Source of the DNA: Coffea arabica
Taxonomy: Eukaryota; Streptophyta; Magnoliopsida; Gentianales; Rubiaceae
Assembly (NCBI RefSeq): GCF_036785885.1
Contig: NC_092323.1
Coordinates: 15,508,501 to 15,572,500, forward strand
Length of the DNA stretch: 64,000 bases
Direction of reading: 5' to 3'
The first letter of the stretch is position 1, and each line of letters starts with the position of its first letter. The translations under genes were made by a program, and so were the position numbers. The notes beneath the pieces are model-generated. The model saw only the letters and a program-made list of their open reading frames with translations. It had not been told where the DNA came from and ran no database searches. Below are positions 54,046 to 64,000 of the stretch, in pieces.

Positions 54046-55739
54046 TGATAGAGCAATTATTTGACACATTTTGCACTATTATTTTGTCCTAATTTTGGCT
54101 ATTTAATGTGCTAAATATTGAAGTTTTGCTCATATTTCATATTTGCATGGATTATAGGTGATTGGTGAAAAAAATGCTCTCGCAGGGCAAAAATTCCAGA
54201 AGACTTTTTGTCTCAGGACGTGCCCACGCCAGAGACCGAAAGAGATACATCAAAAAGACGGACCCGCGGGATTAATTGCAGCCAAGCCAACTAAGGAGCC
54301 CGGTCCACGTGAACCCGGAGCATTAGATTAGAACCTTTAAACAAAAGTTGTGGGCCTCCTAACCCTTTGAAGACTACTGGCGGCGGCTTGAATAAAAGAA
54401 AGAGAAAGAAAGAGAGGGGGATGGATGTTTTTTTCAGGAGATTGGCTTTTGCTCAGAGGGGCAGACGTTTTTTCTTCTTTTCTTGTTTCGAGCGGCCAAG
54501 GGGAGGAAGGCCAGATTCACGTGTACTTGAGACATTAGCTTTGGTTTTCTTTTCCAGAGCGGTCAGACGATTGCAGATTTTCGTTTTGCTTTTCGACTGT
54601 GACACTTTGACTCCTTGGCTCTTATTTTGGCTCTGTATAATTTACTTTAGCTTTTTTTCGTACATTGGTGGCTCCAATACGAAGACGAAGCCAGATTTTT
54701 CTTTGTTATTACTCCGATTAATTCACCTTCCCCAATTTCTCGGTAATTAATTCCTGGGCCATTGAGTGGATGATATTAATCAAATCTCGCGAGCTTGATA
54801 TGATGAGGAGTGGCGAAAATCCCCCTTCTACCCAGGGATTAACGCGAAGGCGCGGTCCATAACATCTGTGAGATCTAATTGAATTTTTATTATTTCTTCC
54901 AATTCGTTACTATTCGTGATTTTCCTGAATTAATTGTTCATGAGTATTTTATTAATTGAATATCAACAGCCGGGTATTTGATTTAATTTAATAGCCTACT
55001 GTCACATTAACTAAATTGAATCCGTAATTGTTCATTTAGTTGATACCTAGTGGCAACCACCATAATTGATTTTATGTTGGGGGAACGCAAGATCTAGTTT
55101 AAATAAATTCTCTTAGCGTGTTTATTGATTAGGGTTGGATTCTTCTAACTTTAATGCAACTGGATAATTAAATTCCTATGGTCGTACCTAGGGTTATTTT
55201 CTGGTTAGGGAAGCAGTCAACGGTCGTACCTTGACTGTCGAAAAAGTAAGGAAGAACTGGTTGTCAGAGCTTGTTGATAACTATAACCAACCTAATGACG
55301 AATGAATGAAATATCTTTGCATTGATGATCATTTAATTGGGCCGTGCCTGAGCAGTAGATCCTTTGGGTAGAATTTTACTAATTGTTAATTTTAGTAAAT
55401 TGTACTTGTTGAGTTATCTTTTGAATTTTACTTATTTTATTTTATTTTCATTTTCATCCCATTAATCATCCCCCAATTTTATTCTATTGACTTGGAAAGA
55501 AACAATTTCCTACCCGTTCCCTGTGGAATCGATCTTACTTGCCATTGTACGTAAAATTAATATTTTTATAGACAAATCTGGTATAACGGATCAAACAAAC
55601 TCTTCGGAAACAGGTTGAATCAAGTAACCCATTGCACACCTAGGGTCTCTGCTCCAGTACTTAGATTTGCTCTATAATTAATTGTGGTGGTAATTAGGAC
55701 TTTTTAATATTTATTATTGCACAGGTTCGACACCTGTCA
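54046..55739 (+). repeat. Shared LTR between elements G and F
   Basis: 1694 bp, TGATAGAGCAATTATTTGAC to TTCGACACCTGTCA. It has a polypurine tract to its left and a primer site to its right, so it acts as 3' LTR of G and 5' LTR of F. Same family as the A LTRs (GGACGTGCCCACGCC and CAGAAGACTTTTTGTCTC shared). A TATA-like TGTATAATTT is at about 54634. Confidence 0.9.
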
Positions 55740-55744
55740 ATTTT

Positions 55745-55762
55745 TGGCGCCGTTGCCGAGGA
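55745..55762 (+). promoter_or_regulatory. Primer-binding site, tRNA-Asp type (element F)
   Basis: TGGCGCCGTTGCCGAGGA, one base different from the D site, five bases after the LTR. Confidence 0.9.
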
Positions 55763-55832
55763 GCGGTGTTTTGGTTAACTTTGTTTCTTTTTAAGTTGCT
55801 TTCTTTGAATTTATCTGACATTTTTCTAGTTT

Positions 55833-58800
55833 ATGCCTCGTTCTTCTCGTACAAACGAGTTAATTTTTGATCCAGAAGTAGAGAAGATTGCGCGCCAAAC
55901 TAGGAAAGAGACTAGACAATTCATAGAGGAGCAATCTAGCATTGCATCTCAGGGACTTGATCCTGAGGACGAATCGACAGATTCAAGTGGTGATAATTCC
56001 AGTGACTCAGGTCAAGAGAATATCCGTATGGCGAATGCAAGAACACTACGAGAGTTGGTTGCTCCGGAATTACCCCAGCAGCCTTTATGCATTACATTCC
56101 CAGTTCTAGCAGAGAATACCTCCTTCGAACTGAAGTCAGGGTTAATTCACCTCTTACCATCATTCCATGGCCTTTCGGGGGAGGAATCCCATAAACACAT
56201 TCAGGAGTTTGACGTGGTATGTTCCAGCATGAAACTCCCAAGAATCACTGAAGAGCAGATCAAACTTAGAGCTTTCCCTTTCTCCCTAAAAGATGCGGCA
56301 AAGGATTGGTTATACTACCTACCTGCAGGTAGTATTACCACATGGGCCCAACTTAAGAAGAAATTTTTGGAGAAATTCTTCCCTGCATCTCGGGCTGCTA
56401 GCCGAGAAAGGAGATTTGCAGCATTAAACAGTACCCTGGAGAATCCCTATATGACTATTGTGAGAGGTTCAATAAGTTGTGCACTAGATGCCCACAGCAT
56501 CAAATTAGTGAACAACTATTGATCCAATATTTCTATGAGGGGTTCCAGTCGTCCGATAGGAGCATCATCGATGCTGCAAGCGGGGGAGCACTGGCAAATA
56601 AGACCCCGAGGGAAGCATGGCTGCCCATTGAAGCTATGGCAGAGAATTCTCAATAATTTGGCTTCCGTGAGAGTAACCTTACCCGCAGGGTTAACGAGGT
56701 GGAGTCGACATCTATTCAGCAACAGTTGTCGGAGCTAACATCCGTTGTTCGACAATTAGCTGTGGGGAATGTGCCCCAAGTAAAGGCCTGTAGAATCTGC
56801 ACAAATATGGGCCACCCTACTAACTTTTGCCCTATGTTGCAAGAGAATGGGGCTGAACAAGTGAACATGGCTGGAGGCGTGCCTGCGCCTCGTAGGCAAT
56901 ATGATCCATACTCCAACACGTACAACCCGGGTTGGAGAGATCACCCCAATTTCAACTATGGTAATAGGCCACAAAATGCATTCTCCAATCGTCCACCAGG
57001 ATTTCAGCAACCTTGGCAACAGAAGTCTCAACCCTCGTTCTCAAGCTCAGGGAGTTCTTTGGAGGAAATTGTCAAGAGTTTGGCCATGACTACCACTCAG
57101 CTCCAGCAGGAGACTAGAACCTTAGTCGCGAGCATTACCCAGTTCCAACAGGACACCAAAGCAGGCATGAAAGACATGGAGACTCGCATGAGTCAAATGG
57201 TAACTGCCATTAATCGTCTGGAGTCCCACGTCTATGGAAAATTGCCATCGCAACCTGAGACAAACCCCAGAAATGTAAGTACAATGACATTAAGGAGTGG
57301 CAAGGAAGTGGAGGGGTCAAAGGTCACGAATTTGAAGAGTAAAAGTGAATACGAGATCGAGAAGGAGATAGAGGAAGAAGGACACATTCGTGGAGGTACT
57401 GAGATAACTCTTACACCATCAATACCCGTTAAATCTAATTTACCCCCTTTTCCATGCAGGTTGGCAAAGACAAAGAAGGCAGAGAAGGAAAAAGAGATCC
57501 TGGACGTATTCAGGAAAGTGGAGATCAACATCCCCTTGTTGGAAGCAATTAAGCAAGTGCCGAAGTACGCGAAATTTTTCAAGGATTTATGCACCCATAA
57601 GAGGAAATTGAGAGGGGATGAAAGAGTAGCGGTGGGAGAAAACGTATCGGCCATGCTCCAAAGAAAGCTCCCACCCAAGTGTGGAGATCCAGGTATGTTC
57701 ATGATCCCGTGCAAAATAGGAAATACACCAATTAGAAAAGCAATGTTAGATTTAGGGGCGTCAATTAATGTGATGCCAAAGACCATTTTTACGTCTCTAA
57801 ATCTTGGGCCACTTAAAGAAACAGCCATCATAATCCAACTAGTTGATCGCACAAATGCTTATCCAGAGGGGCTAGTTGAGGATGTTCTGGTTCAGGTAAA
57901 TGAATTAGTCTTTCCTGCAGATTTTTATATCTTGGACATGAGAGATGAAAAATCATTAAACCCGTCACCTATTTTATTAGGTAGACCGTTTCTTAGCACT
58001 GCCAGGACTAAGATAGATGTGAATGAGGGTACTTAGTCAATGGAATTTGATGGTGAAACTGTGAATTTTAATATTTTTAAGGCGATGAAGTATCCAGAGG
58101 AATCTAACTCAATTTTTGCTTTGAGTGTTATTGAGTCTCTTGTGCAGGAAACTTTCGAATTAGATGGTAAACACGCATTAGAAGTGGCCCTAACCAAGCA
58201 TCTTGAGTTAGGTGTAACTCTTGATGTGGACTTGAGGGATGAGTTACATCATGCAGTCGAAACCCTGCACTCACTTCCACCCGTATCTCCAAGGTATGAG
58301 CTTACTTCTCTTTTTGTGCCAGAGACTCAGACAAAGTTGCTTCCTTCAGTTGTGCAGGCACCGGAACTAGAACTAAAGCCTCTCCCGAAGCATCTAAAGT
58401 ACGCATTCCTAGGAGATCGGGAGACACTTCCGGTGATCATCTCTGCACATCTATCTCCAAGTCAAGAGGACAGACTGGTACGAATCCTTAGGGAGCATAA
58501 GGAGGCAATTGGGTGGAGCATAGCAGATATCAAGGGAATAAGTCCATCCTTATGCATGCACCGAATTCGGCTCGAAGAAGATGCGAAACCAGTAAGACAG
58601 GCACAACGGAGGTTGAACCCCCTGATGATGGAAGTTGTGAAAAATGAGATATTTAAACTCCTAGAGGTGGGGATCATTTTTGCTATCTTAGATAGTCCGT
58701 GGGTGAGTCCTGTCCAAGTGGTCCCAAAGAAGGCGGGAGTGACGGTAGAGGAGAACCAGGAGGGTGATATGGTCCCGGTCAGGAAAGCTACTGGCTGGCG

Positions 58801-61266
58801 TCAGTGCATCGACTACAGGAGGCTAAATTCTGTGACTAAAAAGGACCATTTTCCCATCTCTTTTATTGATCAGATGGTAGAACGATTGGCGGGTCGTGTT
58901 TACTATTGTTTCTTGGATGGCTTTTCAGGTTACTTTCAGATCACGATAGCACTAGAAGATCAGGAAAAGACTACATTCACTTGCCCATTCGGTACATTCG
59001 CTTACCGCCGGATGCCTTTCGGTCTCTGCAATACTCCAGCAACCTTTCAAAGGTGTATGGTAAGTATTTTCTCCGAATATGTAGAAAAAATTATTGAGGT
59101 GTTCATGGATGATTTTAGTGTATACGGGAATAGTTTTGATAAATGCCTTGATAATTTAGCTCTAATTTTAAAAAGATGCATAGAGACGAATTTGGTTCTT
59201 AATTGGGAGAAGTGTCACTTTATGGTAGAATATGACATTGTCTTAGGGCACGTTGTGTCGGCTGAGGGGATAGAGGTAGACAAAGGTAAAATAGATCTTA
59301 TTTTTGCTCTGCCTTACCCCGTATGTGTACGGAAAGTACGTTCCTTTTTAGGCCATACAGGATTTTACAGGAAGTTCATCAAGGATTTCTCAAAGATTGG
59401 AGCACCCCTGTTCAAGTTGCTGCAAAAGGATTGATATTTGAGTTCACTAATGAATGCAAGGTGGCTTTTGATAAATTAAAGGAGTCGTTGACATCGCTGC
59501 CTGTCATTCAACCCCCAGATTGGAGCCTTCCGTTTGAAATCATGTGCGACGCGAGTGATTATGTCGTGGGAGCCGTATTGGGGCAAAGGATAGGAAAGGC
59601 GGCACACGTGATCTACTATGCCTTGAGGGCATTGAATGGAGCCCAACTAAATTACTCCACGACGGAGAAAGAATTACTAGCTGTTGTTTTTGCACTAGAA
59701 AAATTTAGGTCATATTTACTGGGTGCAAAAGTAATTGTTTTCTCTAATCATGCAGCCTTGAGGTACCTGTTGGCGAAGAAAGATGCAAAACCGAGGCTTA
59801 TAAGGTGGATCTTGTTCCTGCAGGACTTCGACTTAGAGATCAAGGATAAGAGTGGAGTCGAGAACTTGGTGGCTGATCATTTAAGCCGGTTGCTCACGAA
59901 TAAGGAGGATCTACCGTTGAGAGAATCATTTCCTGAGAAGCAATTATTAGCTATTGACTCGTCAATACCTTGGTATGCTGATATTGTTAATTTTTTGGTA
60001 ACGAATCAATTACCTGCAGGTTGGCCAAAGGCTAAAAGAGATAAATTAAAAAGTGACGCCAAACACTATATTTGGGATGAACCGTACCTGTGGAGGCAAT
60101 GCTCGGACCAGATGATAAGAAGATTTGTAAGTGCAGGTGAGTTCCAGTCTATTTTGACTTTTTGTCATTCATTTGCATGTGGAGGGCACTTTGGGCCAAA
60201 GCGGACAGCTCGTAAAGTGTTAGAAAGTGATTTTTATTGTCCTACTCTATTTAAGGATGTATACTTGTTTTGTAAATAGTGTGACAAGTGTCAAAGGGTG
60301 GAAAATATTTCTCGTAGAGATCAAATGAGTCAAACCCCCATGTTATTCGTTGAAATTTTTGATGTTTGGGGTATAGATTTCATGGATCCCTTCCCCTCGT
60401 TTTTTGGTTTCTTGTATATTTTACTTGCTGTTGACTATGTTTCCAAATGGGTGGAGGCAAAAGCCACCCGAACTAACGATTCAAGAGTGGTTGCAGAATT
60501 TATCAAGTCTAACATTTTTGTCCGCTTTGGAATGCCAAGAGCCATAGTGAGTGACAGGGGCACCCATTTCTGCAATAGGACGATCACGGCATTGTTTCGT
60601 AAGTATGGCGTGCTCCACAAAATATCCATCTCCTACCATCCGCAGACGAATGATCAGGCCGAAGTGTCAAATAGGGAGGTCAAGTCAATTCTAGAGAAGA
60701 TGGTGCGGCCTGATAGGAAAGATTGGAGTTTGAAGTTGGAAGATGCTCTCTGGGCCTACCGCACCGCATACAAAACACCGATTGGGATGTCCTCGTACAG
60801 GTTAGTTTTTGGGAAGCCTTGCCACCTCCCGGAGGAATTTGAACACAGAGCATTCTGGGCGCTCAAGCGGTGTAACATGGACTTTATGGAGGCCGGAGGA
60901 TATAGAAAACTCCAATTACAAGAGTTGGAGGAGCTAAGAAATGAAGCCTATGAGAACACCGCAATATATAAGGAGAGGAGCAAAATTTTTCATGACCAAC
61001 CAGTTTCGAGAAAGTCATTTGTAGTAGGGCAAAAAGTCCTACTTTATCACTCGAGACTTAAGTTTTTTCCTGGTAAGTTGCGTTCCCGTTGGATTGGTCA
61101 ATTTGTTGTTTCTAATATTTTTCATTATGGTACAGTGGAAATCCAAAGTCTTAAGACAGAGAAAAAGTTCGTAGTCAATGGTCACTGTCTAAAACCTTAT
61201 TATGAAGGGTTTAATAGTGAGCAAGTGGAGGTTATATCTCTTGATGATTCAAGTTGTGAGGTCTAA
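55833..61266 (+). pseudogene. gag-pol: Athila-type gag-pol polyprotein, broken (element F)
   Basis: From MPRSSRTNELIFDP the frame runs gag, protease, RT, RNase H and integrase as one polyprotein. Landmarks: capsid LRAFPFSLKDAAKDWLYYL; CCHC knuckle CRICTNMGHPTNFC; protease LDLGASINVM with the aspartate intact; RT CIDYRRLNSV, FLDGFSGYFQI and catalytic FMDDFSVYG; RNase [15 protein letters not shown] and [11 protein letters not shown] (an Asp-to-Asn change compared with A); integrase [19 protein letters not shown] and [11 protein letters not shown]. Lesions: frameshift near 56400-56410, TAA 56654-56656 (Gln), TAG 58034-58036, a one-base loss near 59433, and TAG 60277-60279 within the integrase HHCC finger. 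Ends in DDSSCEV. Confidence 0.93.
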
Positions 61267-61276
61267 ACAGCTGATG

Positions 61277-61330
61277 GCCATGTCTAGCCAAAGACATTAA
61301 AGAAAGGCGCTACTTGGGAGGCAACCCAAG
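61277..61330 (+). promoter_or_regulatory. Conserved post-pol hairpin motif (element F)
   Basis: CATGTCTAGCCAAAGACATT ... AAAGGCGCTA, then CTTGGG-AGGCAA-CCCAAG (61313-61330), starting about 10 bases after the pol stop. Confidence 0.75.
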
Positions 61331-61739
61331 GCTCAAAGCATTAATTGGGGGTTACTTTTCGTACTTTGCAATTTTTCAGTTCCATTTTTCCAATTTAATT
61401 GCTTTTGTGGTGATAAACAGAAGACTAGGGGTTTCAAGGCGTGCCCGCACCTTGGAAAGGGACACGCCAGGTTAACTGTGCGAATTGGAGACTAGCAGCT
61501 CCAAGGCGTGCCCACGCCTTGACAAAAACTCTTTTTAGCATCATTAGGATGCGATGGTCAGAAGACCAGGTCCTCCAAGGTGTGCCCACGCCTTCCAACC
61601 CTTCCGATAGCGAAAGTAATAAAAAATTTTTTTTTTGACCAAGACCCTATTTCTTCCACTTTTCCTTCTTCTTTGACTGGTCTTGGCCTATTTCCTCCCA
61701 ATTTCTTTTGGCTACGCTGCAACAACTTCTCTTCCCTTT
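61331..61739 (+). other. Spacer with three palindromes (element F)
   Basis: Palindromes or variants at 61436-61454, 61503-61520 (perfect AAGGCGTGCCCACGCCTT) and 61577-61594; CAGAAGAC occurs before the first and third. Corresponds to 22161-22622 of A. Confidence 0.7.
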
Positions 61740-62225
61740 TTGTTGTTCGTCGTCCGCTACCGCTCCACCACTCGTCGACGCCCGTCGCTGCCAGCCACCG
61801 TGAGCTACCGCCACCGTCTTCGCCACTGCCTGCGCGCCTCTCTCTATCGCTGTCCGCCGCCCCTCCATTCAGCCGCCGCCGCCAGATCCGTCGCCCCGAC
61901 AGCGCGCACCACCAGTACGCGCGCCTCCAGCACGCTGCCCGCCTCCCTCAGCACGTGACCAGCACCTGTTGGCGCGCGACCCGCGAGCCCAAGCTCGATA
62001 CTTCCAGTCGCGCGCGGCGCAGACCAGAGTCCAGCCGCGCGCGCGGGCTTTCTCCCCTGCGCAGCCCAGCAGCGCGCGCCCGCCTCGCGCGACCCCAGCT
62101 CGCTAGCCTCCCTCAGTGCGGGACCAGCACCAGCCGAGCGCCTCACCAGCAGCGCGCGCCCACCGCGCGTCTCCACGTCCGCCAGCCCCTCTCGCCGTGT
62201 GGTGCTACCACGACCTCCTCCAGCC
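61740..62225 (+). other. GC-rich, CpG-rich segment (element F)
   Basis: C-rich on the plus strand. An open frame of 236 codons (61580-62290) is Arg/Ala/Ser/Pro-rich and ends FLPLVFEFGI, as in A, but shows no domain. Coding status is doubtful. Confidence 0.55.
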
Positions 62226-62639
62226 TGGCAAAAGTGGTACCCATATTTTTTCCTCAATTTCTGCCACTGGTCTTCGAATTTGGGATCTAGTTGCTATATT
62301 TGACTCAGACTCGAGTTTGCTATATCTGTGGGTTCTGGTGATTGAATATTTGGTAAACGTGGCTAGTAATTCCCCCTCTGTTAGACATAATTGACTACTA
62401 AATTCATTGTTTGGGGGCTCGATTCTGCTTGTCTTAATTATTGTTGTCTGCCACGTGACAGCAGTAGGGAGTTCTTGTGTTTGTTGCCTTGTCGTCGTTT
62501 GATAGGGTAATTGTCTTCCCTTCGGGATATTGGACTACTGACTAATGGATATTAATTGTTAATTGTGGTCCCCTATTTATTTTTGGTGGTTGGTTGGTTG
62601 TCTCTAAGCTGATTTACACTTCGCCTGTGGTCACCGAAT
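62226..62639 (+). other. ORF3 leader region (element F)
   Basis: Non-coding, shared with A (21261-21640) and G (51134-51373); includes TTCATTGTTTGGGGG and CTGCCACGTGACA. Confidence 0.65.
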
Positions 62640-63859
62640 GCCTCCGAAAAAGGCAATAACTGCCGGGCCGTCTGGGTCCCAACCTCGTAAGCGACGAGCC
62701 CCGGTTCAACCCCCAATTCGATCCCATTTGGGCCTGAATAAGAGCACTATGTCTCCCGGAGAGTGGGGGGAACCGGCTTAACAGCTTAGTGTACCGTCCC
62801 GTTGCCCCCTATAAATGCTTCCATGCCCTAACCCTGGACCATTTGCAGACTGTCCGAGAAGTTGAACAGTTGTTCTCGGCAATAGGTTGGGAAAAGTACC
62901 TCACCATTGGTTACGCCACGTTTGAGGAGTTGTGTTGTGAATTCTACTCCACCTTCGAGTTCTTAAAAAATGAATTCATCACTTTGGATGAGAAGGGGAC
63001 TATTCAATTCAGATTAAGGGGCACATAGTATAGTATGTCCATTAATGAGTTTAATCTGACTTTGGGATTTGTTAGTGAAGATACCATTGCATCTGGGGCA
63101 TATATAAACAGTGCGTGTGACTACACCAGACCGTTTTCTACGGATTACATTGACATTTGGAGGAAGTGGTCCACGGATCGTCAACTTTACAATCCGAGTC
63201 AGTCCAAGGCCTCTCATCTGAAGGATCCTGTTTTGAAGGTCATCCATCGGTTTTTGGCGCACAATTTCTCGGGCCGAAAGGATTCCTCCGGCACTCTCAT
63301 CAAGGTGGAATTTTATTTTCTTTGGTGCATGCGCAACAAAGTTCAGGTTAACTTGGGATGTTGGGTAGCCACCCAAATGCAATCGGTCATTCAAAAGCAT
63401 AATAAACCGGTGATTCTGGGCTCACTCATTGCTCACTTAGCCATTCGATTGGGGTTGCTAGACCTCGACGGAGAGCACCGCTTCGCTCTGGCTCGTGAGA
63501 TAGAGCCACTGGATTTGCGCAGCTTGGAGCGAATGGGGGTTATTTTCAAAATGGGCGATGTCTATCAGTTTACGCCCCCTGGCGAGGGCGGGCCACAGCC
63601 CCAGGTGCCTCTGACTGTCCCCTCCACTGACTCTCCACCCCATCCAGATCAAGCGGGCCCGTCTTCCTCTCATACTCCTCCTGTTTAGGACTCTAGCTAC
63701 CAGCACTTCCAACATTCCGCTGATGAGCTAAACACCCAAGTGTCAAGATTAGATGGCCGTCTTGAGGCGCTCCAGGTGTTCGCCCGTATTCAGGCAAACA
63801 ATCAAGCGACCTTCTTCGCTCACATTGGATTCACCCCACCTCATCCTCCTCCACCTTAG
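62640..63859 (+). pseudogene. Athila-type ORF3, broken (element F)
   Basis: It aligns with G throughout. After MPPKKAITAGPSGSQP a 32-base deletion (relative to G, between GGGGGAA and CCGGCTT near 62771) shifts the frame. TAG near 63027-63029 stands where G has Gln (RGTQYS), and TAG at 63686-63688 where G has Trp (PPVWDS). The same Pro-rich end is at 63859. Confidence 0.85.
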
Positions 63860-63930
63860 TGCCTCAGTGCCCTCTCTCGGTAGTTAGGGAAGTTTCTCTA
63901 CTTATTCCCCTCCTACTTCATTTGTCATTT

Positions 63931-63970
63931 CTACATTGGGGACAATGTAGATTTTAGGTGTGGGGGGGAT
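63931..63970 (+). promoter_or_regulatory. Internal polypurine tract with hairpin (element F)
   Basis: CTACATTG-GGGA-CAATGTAG, 5 bases, AGGTGTGGGGGGGAT, identical to G. The terminal module should lie beyond the window. Confidence 0.7.
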
Positions 63971-64000
63971 GGTTGAGGATGGTTGTTATTATTTCCTTTT

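Larger units (their letters stand above)
54046..64000 (+). mobile_element. Element F: Athila-type Ty3/gypsy retrotransposon, runs off the window
   Basis: LTR, tRNA-Asp primer site, gag-protease-RT-RNase H-integrase, conserved hairpin, palindromes, GC-rich segment, ORF3, and internal hairpin/polypurine module. The 3' LTR lies beyond 64000. It is the most complete body in the window, but all reading frames are broken. Confidence 0.9.

Noticed and set aside
55745..55762. tRNA-Asp gene
   Set aside because: Only about 18 bases complementary to a tRNA end, placed right after an LTR: a primer-binding site, not a gene.

Overview
This is nuclear DNA from a flowering plant, most likely a eudicot; I cannot name the species. 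It shows AT-rich non-coding DNA with small inverted-repeat elements, followed by about 55 kb of nested retrotransposons. These are Athila-type Ty3/gypsy elements primed by tRNA-Asp, one Ty1/copia element and one plant L1-type LINE with an RNase H domain. I find no host protein-coding gene, rRNA gene, tRNA gene or CRISPR array.

Layout. 1-9196: non-coding DNA with two MITE-like elements (1510-2698, 3215-3616), a (GA)n tract, a small degenerate tandem repeat and diverged duplicated blocks. 9197-50975: an old Athila-type element 'A' on the minus strand. Its 3' LTR is split by a younger element 'B' (9675-17368). Its integrase region is split by a copia element (23628-28653). The junction between its protease and RT regions is split by a solo LTR 'E' (plus strand, 30811-32199 and 46742-46834), which itself holds a LINE (32200-about 38003, minus) and a pol-less LTR element 'D' (38004-46741, minus). 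50976-51127: a 3'-untranslated scrap of another A-family copy. 51128-64000: the same family on the plus strand, as a 3' end 'G' (51128-54045), one shared LTR (54046-55739) and a following gag-pol-ORF3 body 'F' that runs off the window.

How the parts relate. A, F and G are the autonomous type (gag, protease, RT, RNase H, integrase, then a separate ORF3), but all are broken by stops and frameshifts. B keeps an open gag-protease frame and has no RT, RNase H, integrase or ORF3. D keeps only a 351-codon zinc-knuckle protein. The elements share cis signals. Where the site survives, there is a tRNA-Asp primer-binding site. There is a hairpin just after the last gag-pol codon, a recurring palindrome (AAGGCGTGCCCACGCCTT), and a GC-rich segment. 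There are also two copies of a module made of a stem with a 4-nt loop followed by a polypurine tract, one beside the 3' LTR and one about 1.0-1.4 kb further inside. Stem pairs change together between families, which suggests an RNA or cDNA-priming structure. The most interesting reading is that B and D are parasites of the A/F type, mobilised in trans through these shared signals; this is inference.

Relative age, by eye: D LTRs differ at about 3 of 1484 positions, B LTRs at 9 of 1631 and copia LTRs at 4 of 253, while the A LTRs differ more and include an indel. All identities were read by eye, not computed.
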